64,000 nt of DNA from Onchocerca volvulus (Eukaryota > Nematoda > Chromadorea > Rhabditida > Onchocercidae): assembly GCA_000499405.2 (NCBI GenBank), contig HG738138.1, forward strand, positions 12,835,208-12,899,207. The letters are read 5' to 3'. How positions within the stretch are numbered: the first letter of the stretch is position 1; each line of letters begins with the position of its first letter. Positions 1 to 13,500 of the stretch are shown here, one piece after another. The position numbers were made by a program, and so were the translations under genes. The notes under the pieces are model-generated. The model ran no database searches. It saw only the letters and a list, made by a program, of their open reading frames with translations, and was not told the DNA's origin.

Positions 1-817
1 ATCACTTACTTTGTATCTCTGAAACATGGTGTATACATTGCCGTAAAAAAAAAACTTGAATTCGTCAAAATGAATCTTTCTTTGTTGTTTCGGATACATT
101 TGTTTGCTTTTGGATATATATTTTGTTGTTGTATTACGGAATAAGAATTGTCGTAATGAATGAAATGGTTTGATTTTTTTTCCTTTTTTTTTTTTTTTTT
201 CAACAATATCACTTATTGTTGCTGAGTGTTCGTTTATACCTGAATATTAGTAGACAGATGTATTTTAGTTCGTTTCCATATAGCATAACCAAAGGAAATT
301 GCTAGCGTATAGATTATTCGAAATGTTTTTTTTTTGAAACGAAGATTGAGAAATGAACCAACTTTGAGAAATGACATGAAAATGCAGATTTTCGTACTAA
401 GCATAAATAATGTTGAAAATATTGATGAGAAGGAGAACGTATTACTTGTAACTATCAGCTGAAGAAAAAAAAAGGATAAGAAGATGATCATTATTGTGGA
501 AAAGAATTGTGTAAATCTGTCAGTCATCTTTGGATGGTAAAATGCGATTTTGGTTAAGTCAAAAAAATTTCATTCTGAAATTGTGTAGGAATTATTTATA
601 CGAAAATTAGTAATTCAATTGAAATGGATTGAAACTGTGCTAAATAACAAAGCTAATCTAAGGGGCAGTAAGGTGAAGGAAATAGCAATAAATCTTACAA
701 ACTTTTCCTTTTAATGCTGAATGATGACGGATTGTGACGAAGAAAGATTAAGCAAGTAAGATTTAACATTGAATTGTTCTGGGATTTCTGGATTAATGCA
801 AAGAATTAAGTATTGAT
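1..817. other. Intergenic, no gene seen
   Basis: AT-rich sequence with long A and T runs. The short reading frames here are low-complexity (Lys/Phe/Ser-rich) and I do not support any of them. This stretch lies downstream of the secreted-protein gene that ends at 818. Confidence 0.6.
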
Positions 818-1597
818 TTAGTGGGTGGTTTTTTGGTATATAAATCGCCGATTCAGGAATAACTTGATTGGCTCCGTGCTATTCATATCCGTCAAGTCAT
901 TATTATCTTTCGCCTCCTGACTCTGATATTGAGTGAAAGATTTTGATGATAATAGTGGTGGCAGTATTTTAATTAGATGAGGCATTTCGTTCATTTTATT
1001 TACTATGTCATCTGCTTGATTTTGAAATTGCTGTTGGGACCCAGTTAACTGCACCGAATTTTCAAGACGATGAGGGAAATTTGCTTGGTTGACTGAAATA
1101 GGGCTATTCTGTAGGACCTTCGACTTGTCCGATGAAACTAAGCCAATATATGGTAAAAATTTCAAATTAGGTATATTCGCTGGATTTTTTGAAATCGGAG
1201 TTAAGAGTGAATAAGCCACATTATTAGCCATTGCTTCAGAATATAGCGGAATATATGGTGATTGTGATTGTACAGTAGGTTGAAATACGTGTAGTGGATG
1301 TGATTTTGACGCTACCGGTGCTGTGCTAACAGTTGGTGGAGGAAATGTTTGTAGTGATGATAGTGGTGGTATTGTCCAAGTCATTGGATCCAACAAAATT
1401 TTGTTTTGCTTTTCAAGGAATTCTTTTGCACGTTTCATTATCTCCATTGGATCTTTCAAATTCTCTTCATCTTTCGAATTTTCACCACACAACGCCGAAT
1501 AGCCAGAATGACTACCAGACATGAAACAGTTATTATCTTGCGCTTCACAAATGATTTTGCTTGATAATAGGATTACCAGAATAATGCTACTCGTCAT
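818..1597 (-). CDS. Secreted Pro/Ser/Gln-rich protein, unknown function
   Basis: A single uninterrupted frame of 259 residues, not recognised as a known family. Residues 1-19 form a clear signal peptide (a hydrophobic ILVILL core ending near CEA before QDNN), so the product is probably exported. The mature protein has only two cysteines, both near its N-terminus, then a short charged helical stretch (about residues 48-70, rich in K/E/M/D), then a long Pro/Ser/Thr/Gln-rich, probably disordered region. No membrane helix follows the signal peptide. About 15 bases upstream of the ATG, on the coding strand, lies a long T tract ending in CAG. That looks like a trans-splice (SL) acceptor or the end of a 5' UTR intron and supports this start. 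It lies 2.5 kb downstream of the flamingo gene on the same strand. The composition is too biased to be random AT-rich sequence. Confidence 0.7.
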   Translation of the reverse strand: MTSSIILVILLSSKIICEAQDNNCFMSGSHSGYSALCGENSKDEENLKDPMEIMKRAKEFLEKQNKILLDPMTWTIPPLSSLQTFPPPTVSTAPVASKSHPLHVFQPTVQSQSPYIPLYSEAMANNVAYSLLTPISKNPANIPNLKFLPYIGLVSSDKSKVLQNSPISVNQANFPHRLENSVQLTGSQQQFQNQADDIVNKMNEMPHLIKILPPLLSSKSFTQYQSQEAKDNNDLTDMNSTEPIKLFLNRRFIYQKTTH

Positions 1598-4130
1598 AAT
1601 TTTTTAAATATCCTGAAAAAAAAAAGCCTTTTAGAATCAACTTTTTTCTCTTTTAATACAAAATCTGAAGCTATGCAAAATACGACATGTTTCAGTGAAA
1701 AGATAAGTTTGAATTAGATATGTCACTATTATGCCAGAAATAAACATCCTGCAAATGTTGACAAAGTCCTTACATTTTCGAAGCAATGCTTTGGCGCATA
1801 CGTACATCTCTATCAAGTGATTCGGTATAAGCTAACCTTAATATCTATGAAATGTACCGAAAAATCAGAAAACCATGCAGACATTCATTGTATTGCATCT
1901 TTCATGAACATATTAAAATGATATATCAGGTTAGACTGTTTCGTTGGTAAATCAATAGATTTTGGAAATGTGTAATTTCAGAAAAGAGGAACCACCTAAT
2001 ACTTTATTGGAAAGCCGCCTTGATGCTGATTCATTTTTCTAGTTGTTATTTTGTTTTCAAATGAGAGTCGAGAAACATATAGTTCATGCATTTGCATTTT
2101 TTAAAAGAGTAGTTGAAACTCCTAGAAAGATTCTCATCGCTTCTGTTCAATTTGATGCACAATATCAAAATATCTGTACAATTGCATTTGTAAAATTGTT
2201 TGGATACTACAGCTAACTAAATAAAACATGATTTGTTTTCATCAAATAATTTGAATTTAATTCTACTTTGCAGTTACGAACATCTTATTCATATCCATCC
2301 AGAAGGTCCGAAAGAAGAATGCGGCATGATAGTTTCTACATGTTGAACTGTTTTTGCTTCCAACACATCGGATTTACATCAGATTTCCGAAGTTTTTCTG
2401 GAACAGATTCTTTGGCTATAATAAACCATGGCAAAACAGCCTAATTATTTGAGAAAAGGATGAAACTTGTTGCAAATAATCTGATTAATTTGATCATAGC
2501 ATATTTAAATTACAAAAAATTGATATGTTCATCTAAATCGAATCACATTAGAATAAACATTAATTTTCTTGAGTGTCATATTTAATCTTGCATAATGCTG
2601 TTGATTTCTTTTCAAATTGATGTAGTGGTACCATTTCATTTTTCCTTTAACATCTATAAAGAAGCGAAGTGAATTGATCACGGAAATGCTTAATATTTAA
2701 CAAAAGAGATTGCTATCCAATAAAAGAGATTACTTAGAATCGATTGCAAAATGACAATTCGTGACAGTCGTGCAAAAAAAAAAAAAGTCGCTCTAAAAAA
2801 TAGTTTTAGAAAAATTTAAAAATGGAGAAAGCATATCATTATAGAAACAATACGCAAGATTAAGCGACAATTTAAAATATTCAGTATAATAAAAAGGACT
2901 GTTAATAACTTGTCCAGACAAGCAAGAATTAAAAGACAGAGGCATTAAAAGGGAATAATTTTGAATAAGCTTACGATAGATTCTGAGAAAGAAGATAGGT
3001 TCTGGATGCCTTAAACGCAGTGCATTCGGATCACAAATGACCACAGGGATATATATGTGTATATGGATTGTATTTAAAATAATGATGAATTTATCACCCA
3101 GAATGCCAAAATGAAAGTACTGATACGCAAAATGGAAAGACTAACATCTATTTCACTTCTTTTAGTGATCTATTTAAAGCGACAGACATCATTTTAAATT
3201 TTTTTTGAATGATTGACAATCACTCCATGATGAATGATTGAAATATTAATGACACACATAACTGAAATATTCACAGCAAACATTCACCTGCATGCAAACA
3301 GACCATTCATTCACTATCACAACATTTTTCAGAAAATCCTTGAAAAGTAACATTGTCATTCAGAGAACCGATGCAACCACAAACATCATCAAATAGTCCG
3401 ATGGGTGGATTGAAGTAATGCACAGGAAAAATCTCTGATTTCTATTATGATACAAGCTATGATATGTTGCATATTCTTTCATTCTTGTTAAATCAAAAAT
3501 TCCAACAATATTTCGCAGTAATTCTTATAATAAAATCCGAATAAGTATATAACAAAATCGCTGAAAAAGGATCGGAAAGAAGTTAAGAAACAAATATTTG
3601 AAAATCGAAGAAAGAAATGGAATTTTATGTAAATGAAACCATAAATATTGCCAGAACAACACATTCGAGCCATTCAAAAAGAACGAAAAAGCAAAATCAA
3701 TTTTTACCAACTGATGCACTAACAATGTATTGTAAACTGGATGTCTTTCTATTCTGTTCAAAATATAGTCATAATTTTTATTCCCATTATTCACTTCATT
3801 TTGCATTTCAACAAATATTTCGAATTCCCTCACCGTTAATTACATACGTCTTTTCGCATCTCAGATAGTCTAAACTTTTATTATATATTTATTTTTGTCT
3901 AATAATTATGAAACAGTAATAATCAGTGAAATGAAAAGTAAATTGGAAAAATCAAAACAATTTTATTGATTTTTAAGTAAAACAATAGATTCCTTCGTGC
4001 AAATTTATTAAATAAATTTAGTAAACAGTTTGAAAGTGTAACTTTCAACGTTTTATTTTGAAGACTTCATGGTATAAGTAATAATAATAATAACCCGATT
4101 AACAGCAATAATAGCATATACAATAAAGCA
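1598..4130. other. Intergenic between secreted-protein gene and flamingo
   Basis: AT-rich sequence. The short frames on both strands (for example around 2793-3044 and 3525-3868) are low-complexity and overlap each other, with no recognisable domain. The only feature I support is the probable polyadenylation signal of the flamingo gene near 4052. Confidence 0.55.
4052..4057 (-). terminator. Probable polyadenylation signal of flamingo gene
   Basis: AATAAA on the minus strand, 73 nt past the flamingo stop codon. Position and match are typical for a nematode 3' end, but the hexamer is common by chance in AT-rich DNA. Confidence 0.45.
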
Positions 4131-4593
4131 TTAACGGTTAAAAGTAAAGGATTGATAATGATGTTTACTAGAACAGGTACCATAAATATAATCGATGTCA
4201 TTGGTTGGAGCATTATCCTGATAAAGTAAAGCAATTCCTTCTGCGCTAGTATATGCCTCATGATGGAGTACTTTCATCGGTGGACTTAAAATTTTCGGTT
4301 GTGGTACACCATGGATCGATTCTTGATGGACATATGTTGTTGAAGGTATGATATCGGGCATCCATCCGTTAACACAGTTTCCACTTATTTCCACATCTTT
4401 AATAATTGCTGAATATTTTAAAATCTTTAAAAACAAAGAATTGAAACTGGCGATCTTTTACAGTTAGCAATAGATTTGAACCTGTATTTGATGACTGCAA
4501 TAAGAGGGGAGTTTGACACTGAGGATCCAAAACTTCTTCTGTATTTTTTGGCAAATTATTCATCCATAAACCGTTATCATAACGAATATTTCG
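4131..4593 (-). other. fmi-1: Flamingo part 5: cytoplasmic tail exons
   Basis: Exons 4593-4482 and 4408-4131. They encode roughly the last 130 residues: NIRYDNGLW near the start, an acidic/Pro stretch, and an end in SFTFNR followed by TAA. The tail is short compared with vertebrate CELSR tails and does not end in a recognisable PDZ ligand. Phase (0 in, 1, then 2 bases) is consistent across the junction. The exons were assigned because of their in-phase splice sites, not because of a domain. Confidence 0.75.
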
Positions 4594-7500
4594 CTGAAAA
4601 CATAACTAAATTGTTTTCTTTGTATCATAATACGCAGTTTTCAATCATAAAGGAATTTTCCGCTATCAAACGCTCAATCTAACAGTTTGATTAATACACT
4701 AACAAACTATGTTTATGAAAATGAATTTGACATTTAACCTCTAATTTGCCATTATACAGTAGGTTGAAATCGATTTATAGTTTTGAGGAAGAAAACCTAT
4801 TTGAAATTTCATATTATCGATAACTGTTTCTGACAGAGGTGCAATCTTAAATTTCCCTTTCAAAGCGTCGGTCTTCTTTTGTACTTAGTTTCAAGAGATA
4901 TGTACATATGAGAATGGCAGGAAATATGAGAATAGCCGTCCGAATATTCAATGCAGCGACTTTTTGGCCGGTAGCAGTCCACATGAGATATCCCCGTTTA
5001 AAGAAGTATTTTAATCCATCTATCCCATAAGGATTGATTTTTAAAATTATTTAAGTATTTCTAGCCAAAACATGATTAAATATGACTGAATTATTTGAAA
5101 ATTCGATCAACAAGTTGACATCATTAAATGATTCTTGAAGAAAAGATCATTTCCTATGTATGGGCATTTAATGGATGAATTTTTAAAATAATCGTTTTTA
5201 AAATCATCTTGAAATTACGAAAAATTACTTCATTTATAATTATTTTTCATTTGAAATATAATCAATGTTTTCAATTTTTCTCATTTTTTTTTTTTTTTTT
5301 CTGAAAGATCAACTTTGTTGTGGTAATAATAATTCACTTTTGGACCAAAATAATTTGTCCATAAGAAAATATACGTGGCGACGAAGACCAATACTGAATT
5401 GAGCGCAATTTCGTAGAGTGGATTATCAGCATGATCAAATAGTATGTAAAGACCGAAAGAATTATAGAATGCACATAGCACAGACTGAAAAAAGGTGTCG
5501 TCTTTTATTTCGAAAATGTTTTTTTAATTACATTATTACTTTTCAATAATCAAATGTGCCTCTAGAATTAATCAGAATCAACAGTCCTCATCTGATAAAT
5601 ACAAATGTCTCTGACGTCTTGACCTAATTGAACTTTTCATTCAATTATTTAAATGAACGAAATGTGAACTTCGATAAAAAAAAAAGATGAAGAAAAAAAA
5701 AAAGGAACTATTGAAAAATTGTTGAAAGATCTTTAGTGGAATGAACGATGATCTCGAAAACAAAGGCGAAACAATAGAAATTTTATGTATCCGATTTCTC
5801 AGATGTCACTAAATTTCCGATTTTTCCTATCATGAATATCATTGCTGCATTGTTCTATCAAATGCCAAAATCACTAACGTTTGTGTTTTAGAAATAACTA
5901 CTGAAGAATTGAATAATTTAATTTGCATAAAATAAAAACAAACCAGAATAATATGCAACCAAAGTGTTGTTCGAATGGAATATTCAGTGACTATGTAGTC
6001 GAACTGCTTATTGAAAGATATCAGAAGGGCTGTCGAAAACGCATAAAAATCGAACTGAAAATCTTTTTCCATCGTCTGTCATATAACTAAAGAATTGAAA
6101 AAATGTAATAACTAAAAACTTAAATCTTTTCTGCAGATTGAGCTTACATCAACATTAAGGGTAAAGATGAGAGATAAGTTAGAATGTAGTAAGTATGATG
6201 TCATTTGAATTATGTGGCTATCAATCATATTGTTGCCAATTTCAGTGATTCCAAGATGACAAAAACTATCCAATTATCCACTAAAGTGTCTTTTCATGGC
6301 ATAGACTTTCCGGCAGCAGCTCAAAATTTTGACCTTATGTCTATTCCTTTTCGTTCGCTCAATCATTACGCAAAGAATCAGTGACAGAAGTACAGTATCT
6401 ATAAGTATCACATTATTGTCAAATGAATACTTCAATGAGTACATCTATTTTTAGTTTTATTCGGAGAAATTGAAAATCTAAAACTCTTAATAAAGATAGC
6501 CTCATCTTTCTTATCGCTGTGGTGACGAGAGAGGGTAAAAAGCTAAACATCGCAAGACATTGTTAAGTTAATGATATTAAGGACTTGTAAATTTTTGATG
6601 CAGTAATGGTAATCTGATCAGGAATGAAAGAAGCAGAAACATAGGCAGGAACGATGTCTGATGAAAAAGCACCGAAGACGATAACAAAATCAGTGAAGCA
6701 AATTTCAAAAAGTGAATTACCAAGATATAAAGTGCAACTGGAATCAGGAGAACCCAAAAGAAAGGCTGGTTTGGTGAAAGTGAACATCCTGGAGCAAGGA
6801 AAAAGGTTGCTACTGATAACAGTATTGGAATAATCACTGAACACAATATTATCATCCAGTAACTGCAAAATATCGATTTAAATTAGCAGAAGCTTAAGAA
6901 ATTTGCATCAACATATCAACGCATCTTTCTTTTGAAGTAAATCATCCATAAGCAAATAAATAAATATGCCGAATATTTTTTTCACCAATAGAGTTATCAG
7001 TAAACCAACTTTTGAAGTTAGTTTACTGATATCTCTTTTAGTTGAAAATACTTAATTGCTTTTATTTCAAAATAAATTTCAACTTTTTAAGGAATATTAG
7101 CTAAAGCATTCTAAAACTTGCTTCGATTCTGTCCTTCCTGTTGCAAGAAGTCGATAAATATGAAAGGAATACAAAAAAAGCCATGCAAATACTGCCGAAG
7201 TACACAAGTTTATAACCGTATTCCGTGCAAGGCAAAATACCTGGAAGGATTATTCTATTCCCATTTTTGCAAGAATAATAAAATAGAAAGATTTAAATTT
7301 AAATCATAATGAAGGAAAAGAAACAGATTGTACATTTAGGTGGATACTAGACATCCAAATGCCTATTTTCAGAATAAAATAATGACTTAAAAATCTCAAA
7401 TCCAAAATTCAAAACTTCAGAACCAAACTCAAAAATGGAAAAAAATCAATTGAAAAAATTCGCATACAATATTAGGTTGAAGCCGATGAACTAAGAAAAT

Positions 7501-10500
7501 AGCGATCACATCAAGTGTAAACATAAGAATAAAACCGAATCGCATGAGCCTCAGGCGCAGACAGGGTCGATAAAGGCTCCGGATCGCTGATAGCAGAAGT
7601 AAAACAAGAGCAAATGTTATGCACAATGACCCAGCGTAAGACATGGTTGTTGATGGTATAAAACGGATCTGCAAGTTGAAGTTCAATAAAATTTTTTGTA
7701 TTAAGAAGAATTCAAACAAAAACTTTGTCGCAGGAAATTTCAAATTTTACTTCCTTAGAATCGACTTTTGTCTCCATACTTCATGATAAAAAGCAATTTC
7801 CGATTTTATATTCCAAATTTTGCTTACCAGAGCTCCATGATCTGGTTGAATAAGGATTGTGTAAATACCAGATCTTTCGAAATTACAAATAGCATGGGTA
7901 CGATTAAGTCCCACAAGTGCTGCCCTTTGTGCAGACCATTCCAGGAATATATTTGGTTCAATTTTTATATTTTCATCTGTCCAGTCCACAGTTCTGGATA
8001 ATCTTTTTGCTGGACCTTCGACAATCACACACTCTGGATATTTCCAAGCTTCTTCGCTAACCGGGAATAGTACTTGAATCGCACAGGTGGCATTATAGTA
8101 AACGGCGACGATCGGTGCTTTGCATTGGAAACGGTCTATATTGTTAAATATACTATAAAATATAACTTTTCCGGGATAAACTACTGGATCTTCACATAGA
8201 AGCTTCATTTGTATATTACGGAAATTTTCTGCGCGTTCATCCACAAAATTCTTGAATTTTGGCAATATTTGATTTCCGCCAACCGGCATCTCATCCACTG
8301 CGAATACTGTAATTAATCAAGTTAAGTCGCATAGGTTCAATCTTCTCAAAAATCATTTATTGGTTTGAAGAAAATGCATGATATAACAGAACTTAAGTAA
8401 AATGAAAGAGAATCATTTGGGTAAGCCTGTTTGAGATAAAAGTAAGTCCAGATCATTTTTAAAATGAGAATTGGACAGCTCAAACTATATGCCCATTTTC
8501 TCCCATATTAGTATTTAGATCAGTGGGAGGGTTAAATTCAGTTATGGCAAAGTGTTTCCGGATAATGCTATAACTGCATCTTTGACATAACTATGGAGAG
8601 GGGGGAACTTTCTAAAGATCCCTGTTTTGTTTGCAGAAAACCATTTCTGTTTAACTCGATCATCCATGATTTAAAATCATTTTAATATAAAAACTGAAAA
8701 TAAAAGCGGCAAAAAAAGTAACCTATATTTTGTCCGCAGAACATAAATGGCTTGAGATACGAATGAATTTGATGAACATTCGCTACGTGGATGCCATAAT
8801 CATTGAATAGATGAATTAATTGCGCATTATTTGGATAATCTTTTATCTTCAATAAACTGTCTGTCACTTTCAGTAAGCGATTGGTGTATTCCGCTGATCT
8901 GCAAATAATGGTGATAGAAGGACTTTATATCAAACTTTCTTAAAGTTTAATTTTTAAGTTTTGGAGTTTTTCTATAAAATTTAAAAGTTTTATTTGAAAT
9001 TTCTGAGATGAGATGCAAACTTCAAGTGACTATTCGACGAGTCATTTCCAGTAAGTTCTTCTCTTATCAATCGTGCCACCACTTTTCTCGCAATAGCAAC
9101 ATTAACACCTTTCAAATACAACACGCTGCTTGTTGCATTTGATAGAATATGTACAAGCTTCATCCGATCAGTTAAATTTAACTGAAAATTACAAGTCAAA
9201 TTTTTGTTTTTCGAAATAAGAAACGTTTTGTGTATTTATGAAAACGATATATTCGAAAACTTAGCTGCGTTTTTGTCTCGACAAAAATTCAGTGATATTA
9301 GAATTAAGTATGAAGATTTGAAACATGTCGAGAAGCAATGCCATAATTATTCAGTACGACAACTGATTACCTTAGTGAAGGCAGAAAGAGTACAATTATA
9401 ATTGTTGATCTGATCCCAGTAGGCACTTCTCAGACATCTTCGTAAAACTAAACCTACTTCTCCATTTGGACAACTCTTAAAAAAAAAAAAAAAAAAAGAA
9501 CAGATCAGTACAATAAAAATTCTCAAAGAGTTAAATATGGTACTTGAGAATAACACGCAAGAACTGAGTTTAGTACTTGTGAATTCATAAACTGTCAGAA
9601 AAATTTACCAATAATGTAATTTTTGAAGACTGCATTTTTTACAGGTTGTAAACTTGTCCAATACTTTTTTCATTCCTAAATGGTTTTGAAAAATAACGAT
9701 AATTTCAGAAAAAAGCATTACTTGTCTTGCAGTAGCTCCAGCAATCGTCGTTGGCCATTGGATACCATACTCAATGTTTGATGGACATCTATTCTTAATT
9801 TTTAAACATTTTAAAGTTTTTCGATCTAAAACTTGATCCAAACCAGGACACCGATCACATCGACGACCAACTGCTTCACCAATACATGGACATTGACCTT
9901 TCGAGGTACAAGCTGAGTCGGAGGAACCATAACCACATTCACACGATTTGCATTCATCTCCCGAATAATAGGCACCATTCTATACGCCAATTTTTACTTT
10001 GTTTTTTTTGAGAAATTATAAGGAAATTGGTGTTTTTTTTTTCAAATTGATTTTTAAGCTTTCATAATTTTAGTTACTTTTGTCAAGATGGTAAGATAAC
10101 CTTGCAGTAACACTCGCCCGTTTCGGTATTGCATTGTTCCAGGAAACCTCTTCCGGTATCACAAGAGCACTGCTTACATTTCGGGAAAGTACCATACCAT
10201 CCTTTTGGACATATTTGCAACGCTGTTTTGCGTTCACAATTCCGCCCACTTAATCCTCTACCGCACGTGCATTCGTATCCTAAAACTGATGTTCTGTAGA
10301 TTTCTCAAATTAATGAAAAGAATGGGTACAGTTAAAATTAAATAAAAATTTTGGAATTATAAAAATTAAATTATATGACTATATGAACTCGACTTGGTGC
10401 TTAAAACTACAAACAAAAACACAAAATTCTAGAAAAATTCGAAAAATGAAGTAAAACAGTCTAGTCGTGACAGAAGGCAATGAAATAAAACTAACCTTTC

Positions 10501-13500
10501 GAAGTATTTTTTCTGTGACATACCCCTTCTTCACCACATAAATTCGGTAATGAGCAAATATTTACGCATCCATCACCAATGAAACCTGCATAATTCCATA
10601 GGCAATGACAGAAAAACATTCCCGGCTATATTCTAATAAAAATTAGCAATATTCTTTGAAAGTCATCCTGCAGATTCCACTGATTTTGGATCATGGAAAA
10701 ACAATAAAATAAAACATTAAAAAAAAATTGAAGAAGTACCCGGCTTGCATTCGCAACGATGTCGGTCCCATTCTCGAATACATATGCTGTTAGAAGGACA
10801 GGCTTTCGGCGAATTGCATCCATTCGCTACCTGAATTCAGGAAAATGACGAAATCTTATTTTACAGAAAGAAAAAAAAAAACTGCAGAACATTAGTTTGT
10901 TGAGAATACAAAATTTAAAAAATCACGCTTCTCCTAACAATCGCAGAAATTAAGATAGATAGAAACAGCAATTTCCTTATTCAATCAAATGTATTGAATA
11001 ATCAGATCTAAAGTTAGTATTGATATTATTTTAAACATTGTTGCAATGTTTTCGTATATATGTAAAAGATGATTAATTAATACTTGACAACCAGGTCTTG
11101 TCATCATATTTTCAGCTAATTTCAATCGTAGGTCATTTATTTTGACGTTTCGAAGGCATCCTTCAAATCGCTGCGGATAACTGGTTGATGGAGCTAATCC
11201 CGAATAAACTTTGCGTATGTCCCGATATAAGCCATTATTTTGCATTACGATGCGCTGAAATTTAAATTGAGTGAAATTAGAATCAGAATCATACAACTTC
11301 AATTTTAGATTCGAAAGAAAGATGAATGAGCGGAATTTTTTATTAAGCAGTAAAATTAACATTTTAAATCTCTTGGTCTAAACTAGGTTATTTAAATTTA
11401 AAAATTTGTTTTGCAAAATACGAATTTGCGCTTTTTCAAAAAAGTTGTCAAAAAATTTGATAAATGGTAACAAAAATGCAAACCTTTCTGTATAAATGAT
11501 CAATGACAATCAGCGTAGTATAATTTTCAACAACAATTGAGAGGCTTTTCAAATTTCCATCAGCAAAATTTGGAAATGATAAAAAATACTGTTCGGAGCC
11601 AATGCTTATCATCCCTCTACCATGACTTACCTTCAAATTCAAAGTTAGAATTAAAGTTTAAAACTTTAAATCTTCAACTTTTCATTCATAATATTACAAA
11701 TTACTGTTGTTTTATTTACATCTAAATGAAAAAATCAAACTTCGCCATTTATTTAATGTATTTAATGAAATTTCTCGCATCATAATTATAAGTTTAGAGA
11801 TTTCAGATACAAAAAATAATTTCGGAGTTTTTAATCAATACATTAAATAAATGGCGAGCAATAATCCCGAGAGAAATAAGTGACAAAAAAAATCATACTG
11901 AGAAAATAATAAATTGTGACCGCTTGGTAAATTCAGCTGCAACAACTTGTGTTTCACGTGAACGCGTCCGAAATTCGAAGGACAAATTGTAGAATTTCAT
12001 ATCAACTGGTACATCCCAGAAAACAAATGATTCGTCGTCATACAGTGAAACAAATGAATCTTCTAAAGTGGTAGACTACAGTGATTCAAATAGGTGGAGA
12101 AAAGATCATAAAAATCATCGTAAAATTGATGGGCTTAACTTCAATTAATGTTACACATGTGATGATTCTTCATATTTACATATAATCAATTCTGAATAAT
12201 ATACAGTAGCATTGCCTTAAATATCAGAATGATAATCACAGTGATTCTTTAGAAATCCAATTTTCAAATCTAAACTAAATTATTCATTTATTGATTATGA
12301 AATTCCTACCTTCATCGGTGCATGGCCCATTAGTATGTGATGTCTTCTTGCATCGACAATGATATCCATCCCATGCTGGCTCACAAACTGCAGTACGATG
12401 ACATGGGTTATTGAGGCATTCATTTCTTTTTTGTTTACAACCATGTTGTAAGTTCCCAACTTTTTCAAATTCTTCAAAATTTGAAAAATCCACAAGTGTC
12501 CCATCGAAGGTTAAATTTGATATACAGCCGATGAATGGTTCTTGAATTCTTGCTGAACCATGTGCATCACCATCGATTCCACTTATATAATTTTGTTCAA
12601 CAATAGTTACTGATCGACCGCCGAGACTTATAGCATTGGGAAGATCGAAAAATCGATAGCAACTAACCGCTGGATCCTCACATCTGTAAAAGAATTCAAT
12701 TGCATTTTTTGAGGAAAACTGTTAAATGCATGATATGAAAAACATAAATTATTTAGCAATCTAAGGATAGAGTGACATTTCAGTACTATGAATATTTCGT
12801 AAAATAATTTTTCACTTTCTTTATTTCCCTATGATCGAGGATTGAATGAAACATCCATTTTTCATTCCGATTTTTTCTAGTAAAGTTAGCAGAATCTTTT
12901 ACTTTAACGAACGAACTTTTTCGGTAATTTCGCGTTAACCTCAGCAGCACATTTCTGATAACCGGTAATATTGCTAAATTTCATGGCAATATGAGAATCA
13001 CAGTCATCCAGTGATATAATCAATTTCTGAAACCGCCATCTACAATGGATGAAAAAAAAAAAGATTATTTGAATTTCTTCCTAAAGGTATTTTGAAAGCT
13101 TTAAGCAGATGTCGGCAATATTGAAAATCAAATACTGATTATTTTCTTATAACTAACATTATCATAATAATCAAGTGTTATTTGATGCCATTTCCCATCG
13201 CTTACTCTGTTCTCTGGCCAGTCATCCATTGCAACCTGGGAAAATTGCATGATCAGATTTAGTCTGCTTCTAATTAACAGATGTCGAACAAAAATAATTT
13301 TTATTGCCAGTAATTGGGCAGAATTTAAAATAAAATTAAGGTTGTTAATTCCAAAAAAAAGAAAAAATCAAATTTTAAACATAATGATGAAGAAAGAAAA
13401 AACTAACCTCATAGATATCATGACCGAGGGAGAATCGTCCCCGAACAAGTGCATCCTCGAGTGACACTTCCAGAAAATCCGATGACGAATTTCCCGCAAA

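Noticed and set aside
1333..1524. Plus-strand frame antisense to the secreted-protein gene
   Set aside because: A shadow of the 259-residue frame on the minus strand, which has a signal peptide and is much longer.
6563..6868. Alternative minus-strand frame ([15 protein letters not shown]) in the helix 4-5 exon
   Set aside because: It is reached by the GT donor at 7117 but is hydrophilic where helices 4-5 must be. The overlapping frame gives proper helices.
7118..7309. Plus-strand frame with CPSCCKKS and CKYCRS motifs
   Set aside because: It overlaps, antisense, the flamingo helix-3 exon (7240-7122), whose frame fits the GPCR. The apparent zinc-finger-like cysteines come from the reverse complement of coding sequence.
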